Shown: piece after piece, positions 7,168 through 14,155 of the stretch
Numbering within the stretch: position 1 is the stretch's first letter
Layout: every line of letters begins with the position of its first letter
Notes under the pieces: model-generated
What the model was told of the DNA's origin: nothing
What the model saw: only the letters and a program-made list of their open reading frames with translations
Databases searched by the model: none
Assembly: GCA_002434595.1 (NCBI GenBank)
Contig: DJKK01000011.1
Location: 1 to 14,747, forward strand
Length of the DNA stretch: 14,747 bases
Reading direction: 5' to 3'
Origin: Alphaproteobacteria bacterium UBA6544
GTDB lineage: Bacteria > Pseudomonadota > Alphaproteobacteria > UBA8366
Made by a program: the position numbers and the translations under genes

Positions 7168-7863
7168 ATGGAATTGACCCCGGAAAAAGTTCAGGCAGAT
7201 GCGGAATCGGTTTACGACGTGATCATGGAGGGTGGCATTGCCATTGTGCCGCTCGATGTGGCCTATGCAATTATTGGGCATCAGGAAGTTGCGATCCGCA
7301 AGATTTTCGAGACTAAAAAGCGCAGTCTCGAAAAGCCGAGCGGCATGTTTGCCTGCCTCGACCATTCGCTGGAATTGCACGATCTGGGTGCGCGTGAACG
7401 GGAAATTCAGCATGCTTTGATCAACGATTACGATTTGCCATTTTCGGTCGTCGCGCCCTTTGATCCAACAAATCCCGGGTTGGCCGGTGTAGATCCTTAC
7501 GTGATCGAGACGTCTTCAAAGGCGGGGACACTCGACATGCTGCTCAACGCAGGGAAGTTCCATAACGCACTCTCGCGGCTCTGTTTCGAGCGCGGCACGC
7601 CGGCGTTCGGCTCTTCAGCGAATATTTCGCTGACCGGCAGCAAGTTTACGGTCGCGGATGTCGAGCCTGACTTGAAGGCGGTCGCAGATATCGTGATTGA
7701 TCACGGAACCTCCAAATACGCCAATCCCGAGGGTGTCTCCAGCAGCATCATTGATTTCAGAGATTTTACGGTTGTTCGGTATGGTTGCTGTTTCGATCAA
7801 ATAGAACGCATTTTTGAAGCACGCTTTTCAATTGAGTTACGGCCAGCAGAAAAAAATAGCTAA
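7168..7863 (+). CDS. YrdC/Sua5/YciO-domain protein (divergent paralogue)
   Basis: 231-aa single-domain member of the Sua5/YciO/YrdC family, whose best-known activity is making threonylcarbamoyl-AMP for tRNA t6A. Numbering from the upstream ATG at 7159: GIAIVPLDVAYAIIG (26-40), KKRSLEKPSGMF (53-64, the KxR-type basic cluster), TPAFGSSANISLTG (147-160, the SxN motif) and PEGVSSSIIDF (190-200, the usual PSTIVD-like end). Two family signatures differ: the usual P-T-E/D-T-x-Y-G is P-L-D-V-A-Y-A, and the usual Arg-containing VRxP strand reads VIETSS. There is no C-terminal Sua5 domain. I prefer the ATG at 7168 because GGAG at 7154-7157 is 10 nt from it but only 1 nt from the ATG at 7159. It is divergent from the deacylase and convergent with the dioxygenase. 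It is probably not the housekeeping t6A enzyme. Confidence 0.85.
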   Translation: MELTPEKVQADAESVYDVIMEGGIAIVPLDVAYAIIGHQEVAIRKIFETKKRSLEKPSGMFACLDHSLELHDLGAREREIQHALINDYDLPFSVVAPFDPTNPGLAGVDPYVIETSSKAGTLDMLLNAGKFHNALSRLCFERGTPAFGSSANISLTGSKFTVADVEPDLKAVADIVIDHGTSKYANPEGVSSSIIDFRDFTVVRYGCCFDQIERIFEARFSIELRPAEKNS

Positions 7864-7959
7864 ATATAATCAAATAAATATCTGCAATTTACTCACCGCT
7901 AATATTACGTCATTACTTTAGTTTATTTGGATTTTAATTTCATTTTTGCATTTATGTGA
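7864..7959. other. AT-rich spacer between convergent genes
   Basis: Almost entirely A and T, unlike the DNA to the left. No clear hairpin-plus-T-run terminator is visible. It marks the left edge of a lower-GC segment. Confidence 0.6.
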
Positions 7960-9066
7960 TTATTTTGTAGAATCGTCCGCGACGCGCTGTTCACTCGCGC
8001 CAGGGCCGCCGTCTTCGACGATAAGAGGTGCGGTGAGTTTAACACCCGGCATTAAATAACCGTTCGGCCGCCCGGTGCCGGTCTTATTCATGAACTCATA
8101 GTAGGGTTCCGCGAGTGGCGGCCCCGCTTCCGTAGCAAGCCAGAGACGCATGAGGTGTCGCCGGCGTTCCGGCTCGGGATAATCTTCGTAAGCCGTCCGA
8201 GAGTGCATGATATAGTGATTATTAAGGAGTTGAATATCGCCTGGTTCAAAATCCATTTTGAGATAAAGAGCCGGATCCGTAGCGATACGTTCGATAAGCG
8301 AAAACGCCTCGCGTTGCGTGTCCGTCAGACGCGGGACATCATCGAACCGTTGCGCCTTTTCAATCGTGCTGCGAACGTAGTTCGTAGTGAGTTTACCATC
8401 GCAGAAATTGAACACCGGGAGGCCGTACCAGGGCTTCCGGCCCTCTGGTATCTCACCGCGCCGGTCGCGATAGAGCGTTTCTGTAAGTACTTTAACAAGA
8501 TCCGGCCGCAGCTTTAACATTGTGTTGAAGACAGTACCGGAAGAGACGATGCTGCTCATTCCACCCGATTTCGCTTTGCGCAGACACATCAACCCGACAA
8601 GATCTGTCGGGTCAGTGTGGAAGTTCAGCTTATTGTCGCTTTGGTAGCCTCTTGCGGTCGGTAGCGATGGGTCAAATCCAAGATTGCAGACATGGCCCAG
8701 CGCGTGTCCGGCGGCATTCTGCGATACAGCTTCTCCCAAATGAGAGCCAATTCCAAAATAAGCGATTGCCGCTTCGCGGATGTTGTAACGCGCCACTGGT
8801 ATGCCCCGGATCATCTTGAAACCGAGACCTTTCTGCAGATCGACTTCAATCCGCTTTAGCGTATCGCCAAGACCAGGTAGCGGAAAGAGATCGCGGGTGA
8901 TATCCAGCACGTCGAAATCACGTGCGGCAATGCAAGAAACCGCGTCATCCAGAACGGCTATGTCGTCAGCGCTTAATCTGTAAGTCCAGTCTTCTTCACG
9001 CTCTGCTAAGTCCGGTCCGCACCAAACCCGATTGCCCACTATCGGGCGAAGATTTGCCTCATGCAT
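7960..9066 (-). CDS. TauD/TfdA-family Fe(II)/2-oxoglutarate dioxygenase
   Basis: 368-aa non-haem iron oxygenase of the TauD/TfdA (clavaminate synthase-like) type, which uses O2 and 2-oxoglutarate to hydroxylate or cleave a small substrate. Numbered from the ATG at 9066, the facial triad is visible: H150 and D152 in NFHTDPTD, and distal H288 in IMHSRTAYED. The 2-oxoglutarate-binding Arg lies in the RRRHLMRLWL strand that follows (R307 is the best candidate). Upstream blocks GLGFKMIRGIPV and GHVCNLG fit a subgroup of TauD-like proteins of unknown substrate, longer than TauD itself (about 280 aa). A GTG at 9120 would add 18 residues of unlikely sequence; the ATG at 9066, followed by RPIVGNRVWCGPDL as in relatives, is preferred. 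It is divergent from thiZXY. The substrate is unknown; taurine is not implied by the family name. Confidence 0.9.
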   Translation of the reverse strand: MHEANLRPIVGNRVWCGPDLAEREEDWTYRLSADDIAVLDDAVSCIAARDFDVLDITRDLFPLPGLGDTLKRIEVDLQKGLGFKMIRGIPVARYNIREAAIAYFGIGSHLGEAVSQNAAGHALGHVCNLGFDPSLPTARGYQSDNKLNFHTDPTDLVGLMCLRKAKSGGMSSIVSSGTVFNTMLKLRPDLVKVLTETLYRDRRGEIPEGRKPWYGLPVFNFCDGKLTTNYVRSTIEKAQRFDDVPRLTDTQREAFSLIERIATDPALYLKMDFEPGDIQLLNNHYIMHSRTAYEDYPEPERRRHLMRLWLATEAGPPLAEPYYEFMNKTGTGRPNGYLMPGVKLTAPLIVEDGGPGASEQRVADDSTK

Positions 9067-9161
9067 CAAACATATCTCTGTGAAAAAAAATTCTTCCAAA
9101 CAGATAGAATGATTATTCACAAAATTCTACCAACCAATCTGCTTCCACATATGCGTCATGC

Positions 9162-9190
9162 TTCACAAATAGCATCTTACAGAATATTAA
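9162..9190 (+). promoter_or_regulatory. Putative sigma70-type promoter for thiZXY
   Basis: TTCACA (9162-9167), 17 bp, then TATTAA (9185-9190) lie 22 bp before the thiZ start. Spacing is ideal and both hexamers are one or two bases off consensus. The leader would be too short to hold a TPP riboswitch, and none of its conserved elements is seen. Confidence 0.5.
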
Positions 9191-9212
9191 TTTTAAAAAA
9201 GCGGGTGCGACG

Positions 9213-9959
9213 ATGACGATGAGTCCCAAACAGGGTGACATTTCGATCCATATCGAGCAACTAACCTTCGACAATATGGTTTTATTCAATAACCTGGATT
9301 TTGTCATGCCCGAGGGGCAATGGACCTGCCTTATGGGAGAGAGTGGGGTCGGCAAATCAACGCTCCTGCGATTAGTGGCAGGACTGGTACCCGAAAAGAC
9401 CACAACAACAATTACGGCCGCAGATTTTGGGATAGAAGGTGAAATTGCCTATATGGCACAAAACGACCTGCTCCTTCCCTGGCTCACTGTATTTGAAAAT
9501 GTAGTCTTGGGTGCGCGGCTGCGAGGTGACGCGTTTTCTTCGGAACGGGCACTGGATTTGTTGAAGCAGGTTAACCTTTTAGGGTCAGCCCATGACCTAC
9601 CAGCGACCTTATCGGGTGGCATGCGTCAACGTGCAGCATTGGCACGAACCTTAATGGAAGACCGTCCAATTGTTTTAATGGATGAGCCGTTTTCAGCCTT
9701 AGATACAATCACCCGGGTTCGGCTCCAAGAATTTGCCGCTGAGATGCTAAGAGGTCGAACTGTGTTGTTAGTTACTCATGACCCATTAGAAGCGTTTCGC
9801 TTGGCCGATAGAATTCATGTGATGTCCGGTCGTCCGGCTGTTCTTTTCGAGCCAATCAAACCGGCAGGACGACCACCTCGGGACATGCGCGACCCAGAAT
9901 TATTAGCAGAACAGGCAAAGCTGTTGGATCAGCTTGCTAATGTGAAGTCGGCGGCATGA
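9213..9959 (+). CDS. thiZ: ABC transporter ATPase, thiamin-pyrimidine importer (ThiZ-like)
   Basis: 248-aa cytoplasmic ATPase that powers import with the permease and binding protein encoded immediately downstream. All ABC motifs are present: Walker A GESGVGKST (42-50), Q-loop around Q83 in MAQNDLLLPWLT, signature LSGGMRQR (133-140), Walker B PIVLMDEPF (152-160), D-loop SALD and switch H189 in LLVTHDPLEA. The sequence is nearest the SsuB/ThiZ group (nitrate/sulfonate/taurine/HMP-type). The substrate is assigned from the ThiY-like partner. The ATG at 9213 is followed by a second at 9219; the ribosome site upstream is poor (GGGTG). It is the first gene of a three-gene operon, 49 nt ahead of thiX. 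Confidence 0.92.
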   Translation: MTMSPKQGDISIHIEQLTFDNMVLFNNLDFVMPEGQWTCLMGESGVGKSTLLRLVAGLVPEKTTTTITAADFGIEGEIAYMAQNDLLLPWLTVFENVVLGARLRGDAFSSERALDLLKQVNLLGSAHDLPATLSGGMRQRAALARTLMEDRPIVLMDEPFSALDTITRVRLQEFAAEMLRGRTVLLVTHDPLEAFRLADRIHVMSGRPAVLFEPIKPAGRPPRDMRDPELLAEQAKLLDQLANVKSAA

Positions 9960-10008
9960 AAAGAAGTTTTCCTATCTCATGCGATGAGCGGATCAAGTTG
10001 GGGACGCT

Positions 10009-10776
10009 ATGAAATTTATGCGGCCACTGATCATTGCCATTGGGCTTTTTTCTGCCTGGCAGGCAGTCGTGTTACTAACAGAGGTGCCGTTTTTCATTCT
10101 TCCATCGCCAATGCTTGTCGCGGTGGCCATGATTGAACATGCGGATAGACTTCTCGAAGACGGTCTTGTCACGTTCGTTGAAATTCTTGGAGGGCTTTTC
10201 TTAGGGATTATCCTTGGTACTGCGAGCGCTCTAATTATAGGTTTGTTTCGGCCGGCTCGCCAATGGTTGATGCCCGTGATGGTAGTGAGCCAAGCAATCC
10301 CCGTCTTCGCTCTAGCACCGATCTTGGTGTTGTGGATCGGGTATGGCATCGGCTCCAAAATAGCAATGGCTACTTTGATCATCTATTTCCCAGTAACCGC
10401 CGCACTGTTTGACGGTCTGCGACGCACCAACACGGGTTATCTTGATCTCGCCCGAACCATGAATGCTTCGCGCTGGTCAGTGCTGCGCCATGTTCGGATT
10501 CCAGCCGCAATGCCATCGTTTGCTTCTGGCGTCCGGGTAGCGACCGCAGTTGCTCCGATCGGGGCGATTGTTGGTGAATGGGTTGGCGCTAGCCATGGCC
10601 TGGGTGCATTGATGTTACATTCCAGCGGTCGAACTCAAATTGATGTAATGTTCGCGGCCCTTTTAGTTCTCGCCTTTATGGCTATCCTCCTTTATTTCAG
10701 CGTCGACTGGCTACTTCGCCGCCTGTTGACTTGGAGCCCCGATTCACTTCCCAGCAATGATAAAGTAGGCTTATGA
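10009..10776 (+). CDS. thiX: ABC transporter permease, thiamin-pyrimidine importer (ThiX-like)
   Basis: 255-aa inner-membrane permease of the BPD_transp_1 type with six likely transmembrane segments: about 5-25, 48-75, 85-112, 118-138, 182-202 and 215-238. The coupling (EAA) loop is RTMNASRWSVLRHVRIPAAM around residues 149-168, the site that contacts the ATPase. GGGG lies a few bases before the ATG. The stop overlaps the start of thiY by four bases (ATGA), indicating translational coupling. On family likeness alone this could be an SsuC/TauC-type sulfonate permease; the neighbouring ThiY-type binding protein decides for pyrimidine import. Confidence 0.9.
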   Translation: MKFMRPLIIAIGLFSAWQAVVLLTEVPFFILPSPMLVAVAMIEHADRLLEDGLVTFVEILGGLFLGIILGTASALIIGLFRPARQWLMPVMVVSQAIPVFALAPILVLWIGYGIGSKIAMATLIIYFPVTAALFDGLRRTNTGYLDLARTMNASRWSVLRHVRIPAAMPSFASGVRVATAVAPIGAIVGEWVGASHGLGALMLHSSGRTQIDVMFAALLVLAFMAILLYFSVDWLLRRLLTWSPDSLPSNDKVGL

Positions 10777-11714
10777 GATATTTATGCACGATCGCCGTCA
10801 CCTTGGTATCTTTGTTCTCTGCGTCGCCGTTACTGGCACAAGACAAACTCACAGTCCTGCTTGACTGGTTCGTTAATCCTGATCACGCACCATTGATTAT
10901 CGCCGAGGAAAAAGGCTTCTTCGAAGCCGCCAATCTTAAAGTTGAGCTCATCGCACCCGCTGACCCTAGCCTTCCACCAAAATTGGTGGCTGCTGGTAAA
11001 GCCGATCTTGCAGTGTCCTACCAACCTCAGCTTCATATCCAGGTTGGCGAGGGACTACCGTTAATCCGCATCGGAACCTTGGTCTCAACACCTCTTAACT
11101 CCCTAGTCGTTCTTCGTGAAGGGCCGATTAAAAAGATCGCCGACCTGAAAGGTAAAAAGATAGGATTTTCGGTAGGCGGCTTTGAAGATGCTCTTCTGCA
11201 AAGCATGCTCGTCAAGCACGGACTTAGCTTATCAGACGTCGAGCTTATAAATGTAAATTTTTCCCTATCGCCAGCATTGATCGCAGGTAAAGTTGATGCG
11301 GTAATTGGGGCTTTCCGCAATTTTGAACTTAACCAAATGGACATCATAAAACGGCCGGGACGGGCATTCTATCCCGAAGAGGAGGGTGTGCCAGCTTATG
11401 ACGAATTGATCCTGGTTGCGAAAAAAGACATGGCAAATGATGTGCGGTATCGTCGATTTCTTGACGCGGTCGGGCACGCTGTAACATTTTTAATAAATCA
11501 TCCCGATGATGCGTGGAAACTCTTCATAAAAAATAACCAGAAGCTTGATGATGAGCTAAATCGCAGGGCGTGGCGGGATACACTCCCTCGGCTTGCGCTG
11601 CGCCCCGCCGCTTTTGATAGAGTTCGTTATCAGCGTTTTGCCTCTTTTTTGAAAAAACAAGGTTTAATAAAGAAAATTCTGCCAGTTACCGACTATGCCA
11701 TAGAACTTCCTTGA
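10773..11714 (+). CDS. thiY: ABC transporter substrate-binding protein, thiamin-pyrimidine (ThiY-like, NMT1/THI5 fold)
   Basis: 313-aa periplasmic binding protein of the NMT1/THI5-like family, expected to capture N-formyl-4-amino-5-aminomethyl-2-methylpyrimidine or HMP, salvage precursors of thiamin. Residues 1-22 are a signal peptide ending in SPLLA-QD. The mature protein opens with LTVLLDWFVNPDHAPLIIAE, the family hallmark, followed by IAPADPSLPPKLVAAGKADL, AVSYQPQLHIQVGEGLPL, GTLVSTPLNSLVVL and GAFRNFELNQMDI. The match to the Haemophilus HI0357-type ThiY is close by eye. It is cotranscribed with thiX (4-nt overlap). Unlike Haemophilus, no tenA is found next to it. No intrinsic terminator is evident downstream. 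Confidence 0.92.
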   Translation: MRYLCTIAVTLVSLFSASPLLAQDKLTVLLDWFVNPDHAPLIIAEEKGFFEAANLKVELIAPADPSLPPKLVAAGKADLAVSYQPQLHIQVGEGLPLIRIGTLVSTPLNSLVVLREGPIKKIADLKGKKIGFSVGGFEDALLQSMLVKHGLSLSDVELINVNFSLSPALIAGKVDAVIGAFRNFELNQMDIIKRPGRAFYPEEEGVPAYDELILVAKKDMANDVRYRRFLDAVGHAVTFLINHPDDAWKLFIKNNQKLDDELNRRAWRDTLPRLALRPAAFDRVRYQRFASFLKKQGLIKKILPVTDYAIELP

Positions 11715-11804
11715 CGTTTGGATGGACCTTAGATTTTCGATTGCCTTTCCCACAACCGATGATTTTGCTCACGCGCAACTATTTAAAGAATGTCGAGATC
11801 TTTG

Positions 11805-11879
11805 TGACCTGCCCCCATCGATTTTTGCGGTTAGAATGTTAGTGCATCATCCTCTTTTCCTACATGGGGGGGCAGGTCA
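11805..11879. repeat. 75-bp element with inverted-repeat ends (possible IS remnant or MITE-like)
   Basis: The left end TGACCTGCCCCCAT (11805-11818) is mirrored by the right end (11864-11879), identical except for seven instead of five G/C in the homopolymer. The interior of about 45 bp is AT-rich and non-coding. The loop is too long and lacks a T-run, so a terminator is unlikely. Ends beginning TGACCTG followed by a C-run recall some IS3-family termini, from memory only. No target-site duplication is obvious. It lies between convergent thiY and the glycosyltransferase gene. Confidence 0.55.
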
Positions 11880-11912
11880 TAGGGTGGCTTAATCGAGCAT
11901 GTACACGTCAAG

Positions 11913-13118
11913 CTAGGTCTCGATGTTGAGCAATTCGATTAGCTCTTGCGCCCTATGTTGCCAGACGTGGTGCGATGCGTAGCGCTTGCTTGCTGCTGCG
12001 ACGATTTCGTCGAGATTGTCGGTATCGGTTAACGTCTCCCTCAAGAAATCGTAAATCGTTTCGATTTCTTGAGGAATGAACAGAACGCCTTTCCCATCGC
12101 CAAATTCATCGCGCAGAAAGGAGCTCTCGTTCGTAACCGTTGCGCAACCACGAGCAATTCCATGCCAAATCCGTTCGTGAGAGCCACCGCGAATCGTAAA
12201 GTTTGAATTCAAATTTATTTTTGTGGCCTGCATCATTTTAGCGACGCTTTCGAATGGGAGGTAGTCGTGGTATCGGATCGACCCGCCCGATTCGATATTG
12301 ATGCCGTATGCCTCTAGCGGTTTACGAAGACGTCCAACAACATCTATCTTCAATTCATTCTCGGATAGCAGATTGGCGAGAAGCTCGAGCCGCATTCGAC
12401 CAGCCACGTAAGTCTCTACAGTTTTGCAGACAGCGGATAGCGTCTCTAACGGTATCGCAGACAAAGGTTCCGAAAGGATATCCGAGGTTGCGCGTTTCAA
12501 AGCCGAATGAATTGTGAACTCACCCGTGATCGCGCGTTCAATTGTTTTTAATGTGATTTGTTGGACAGGCATCGGAAACGTCCCGACCTTTTCTGCTAAC
12601 TTATTGGGTAAGACGATTTCGGCTATGTTTCCGCAAAACAGAATGTCTCGTTGTCTTTCAGCTATGCTGAGGACATCAGGTTCGGGCGGCGGTCCGGCGT
12701 GGGGAAGGAATTCGGCGGAGATCTCTAAACCTGCGTCACTTAAGGCGCTTTCGTGTGTTTGGTCCACAACGCTGCACGCAAGCCCGAATTCATAGCCGGA
12801 GAATTTGTAGGCGTGAAAGTATGGATGGTCGATAAGAATCGTAAACCGGCGCCATCGTTCCGGGTCGATTACAGGCGGAGAATTGAAGTTGCCGTTTAGG
12901 TCGATACCGACGACGGTATCGTAACCCTTGCTTTGTTCGCTAATCGTTTGCCAGACGCCATCTATCTCACTTGCGTCAGACATGCGAATCACGTGTGACG
13001 GCGAGCCGATAGTTTCGAGGCCCTTCTGTAGATCGTCCAGCATGACATCTGCGAAGGCGGCGCGCATCGGCGTTGCAATCACAAATATAATCATTGAACC
13101 GATCGGTGCTTTTTGCAT
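11913..13118 (-). CDS. CgeB-like glycosyltransferase (GT-B type)
   Basis: 401-aa cytoplasmic protein resembling CgeB/DUF3880-type glycosyltransferases, which transfer sugars from nucleotide donors. The N-terminal part (1-150) is a Rossmann-like donor-free lobe: MIIFVIATPM, DTVVGIDLNG, TILIDHPYFHAYKF. The C-terminal lobe shows YHDYLPFESVAKMMQATKIN (283-302), then INLNSN and SHERIWHGIARGCATVTNES (313-332), the family pattern with a Glu (E315) expected to bind the nucleotide sugar. The end, YDFLRETL...ASKRYASHHVWQHRA, also fits the family. The N-terminus could start at M9. A perfect 13-bp inverted repeat lies inside the gene at codons near 350-361. It is divergent from a methyltransferase gene 151 bp away. 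Donor and acceptor are unknown. Confidence 0.78.
   Translation of the reverse strand: MQKAPIGSMIIFVIATPMRAAFADVMLDDLQKGLETIGSPSHVIRMSDASEIDGVWQTISEQSKGYDTVVGIDLNGNFNSPPVIDPERWRRFTILIDHPYFHAYKFSGYEFGLACSVVDQTHESALSDAGLEISAEFLPHAGPPPEPDVLSIAERQRDILFCGNIAEIVLPNKLAEKVGTFPMPVQQITLKTIERAITGEFTIHSALKRATSDILSEPLSAIPLETLSAVCKTVETYVAGRMRLELLANLLSENELKIDVVGRLRKPLEAYGINIESGGSIRYHDYLPFESVAKMMQATKINLNSNFTIRGGSHERIWHGIARGCATVTNESSFLRDEFGDGKGVLFIPQEIETIYDFLRETLTDTDNLDEIVAAASKRYASHHVWQHRAQELIELLNIET
12039..12074. repeat. Perfect 13-bp inverted repeat inside the glycosyltransferase gene
   Basis: CCTCAAGAAATCG (12039-12051) and CGATTTCTTGAGG (12062-12074) flank a 10-nt loop. It would form a strong stem in the mRNA of either strand. 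It lies in codons for PQEIETIYDFLR, so part of the symmetry may be by chance in coding sequence. Confidence 0.6.
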
Positions 13119-13269
13119 TTGGTTCTTCTATCAACGCGCAGAAAACGATCTGAATAAAGATGCAGGCCGAATTGCTGTCAACAAGGCTGCCCAACTATCG
13201 GCAAACAATAGGGTGGATTTGTCAGGCTCTTTCGATCATCCTGAAGTCCCGTAAAACTGCGGCTCCGAT

Positions 13270-14010
13270 ATGTCATCAGACAAGCTGCCGACCTATATCA
13301 TCCATCATTCGCGCGACGTTCTTATTCAACTCTTGCCTCAAGAGGGAATTGCAGCGGAGTTAGGCGTCGCCGAAGGCGCATTTTCGGAACGCATTCTGAA
13401 ATATTCGCGCCCTAGGAAGTTGCATCTAATCGATTGTTGGGAATATCAGGACCGCGAAGATTATCTTCCGGACGGGAACAATGTTCCGGAAGACGAGCAA
13501 CAAGGGCGCTTCGAATCTGTCTCTGAAATATTCTCCGGTCAGGTGTCTGAAGGCCAGGTAGTCATTCATCGCGCTTTTACGACGGACGCTGCAAAAGGGT
13601 TTGAGAAGGGCTATTTCGACTGGGTATACGTCGATGCAATGCACACGTATGATGCCGTTTTAGCTGACCTAAGAGCATTTTCACCGTTGGTTCGGGAAGA
13701 TGGATTCATCGCCGGTCACGACTATGCAAATCACCCCGCTGCTCTCGCTGAAGGCTACGGAGTGATTGAAGCCGTGAACGAGTTCGTCAAAGAAAGTGGT
13801 AGCCATTTGCTTCTTCTGACGGAAGATGGCTATCCGAGTTATATCATCGCAAAACAGCCGGATTCCGAAGAAACGCGAAGGATGCGAATGCTGATTGAGG
13901 CACAGCTCAAATTCCTCAAAGTTTATGACTTCCTGAGCCGCCGCTTCGTGCAAGAAGTTTGTTTTGATATCAATGGTAAGCCTTTTGATGTCCGCCCGGC
14001 GATTTACTGA
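13270..14010 (+). CDS. Class I SAM-dependent methyltransferase (Methyltransf_24-like)
   Basis: 246-aa soluble protein with a Rossmann methyltransferase core. Motif I is AELGVAEGAFSERI (29-42), followed by LHLIDCWEY (51-59, acidic post-I strand), FDWVYVDAMHTYDAVLADLR (116-135) and GFIAGHDYANH (145-155), the pattern of Methyltransf_24 proteins common in glycan, O-antigen and small-molecule loci. The C-terminus (from about 198) is a charged helix followed by a short tail. No good Shine-Dalgarno precedes the ATG, suggesting weak or leaderless-like initiation. It is divergent from the glycosyltransferase. The acceptor is unknown; a sugar or polyketide-like hydroxyl is plausible. Confidence 0.87.
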   Translation: MSSDKLPTYIIHHSRDVLIQLLPQEGIAAELGVAEGAFSERILKYSRPRKLHLIDCWEYQDREDYLPDGNNVPEDEQQGRFESVSEIFSGQVSEGQVVIHRAFTTDAAKGFEKGYFDWVYVDAMHTYDAVLADLRAFSPLVREDGFIAGHDYANHPAALAEGYGVIEAVNEFVKESGSHLLLLTEDGYPSYIIAKQPDSEETRRMRMLIEAQLKFLKVYDFLSRRFVQEVCFDINGKPFDVRPAIY

Positions 14011-14142
14011 CCCGAACAAGTCAATATACTGGTAATTCGCGTCGAAGACGAATTCGCTGTTACGGCCTTTTGTCACATTGATTTGAAGCGATAGGGCGAC
14101 CCCCCTAACATCGATACGTGTCCAGTATTGGCGCAATCTTGA

Positions 14143-14150
14143 GGGGAGGG
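14143..14150 (+). promoter_or_regulatory. Ribosome binding site of the DUF1028 gene
   Basis: GGGGAGGG lies 5 nt before the ATG at 14156. It fixes that start despite the unusual N-terminal extension of the protein, as no start codon fits nearer the conserved core. Confidence 0.75.
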
Positions 14151-14155
14151 AAGCT

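Noticed and set aside
7960..9066. Taurine dioxygenase linked to the sulfolactate genes as one sulfonate pathway
   Set aside because: The protein is much longer than TauD and of a different subgroup, lies in a separate lower-GC segment, and is divergent from thiZXY rather than near suyAB.
9213..11714. Aliphatic sulfonate importer (SsuABC)
   Set aside because: ATPase and permease alone would allow it, but the binding protein has the LDWFVNPDHAP and SYQPQ patterns of ThiY.
11805..11879. Intrinsic terminator for thiY or the glycosyltransferase
   Set aside because: Loop of about 45 nt and no T-run after either arm; an IS- or MITE-like element fits better.
12928..13254. Plus-strand frame whose last 40 or so residues (before 13254) look fairly protein-like
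   Set aside because: Most of it is antisense to the glycosyltransferase; the tail alone is too short and matches nothing I know, so I did not call a gene fragment.
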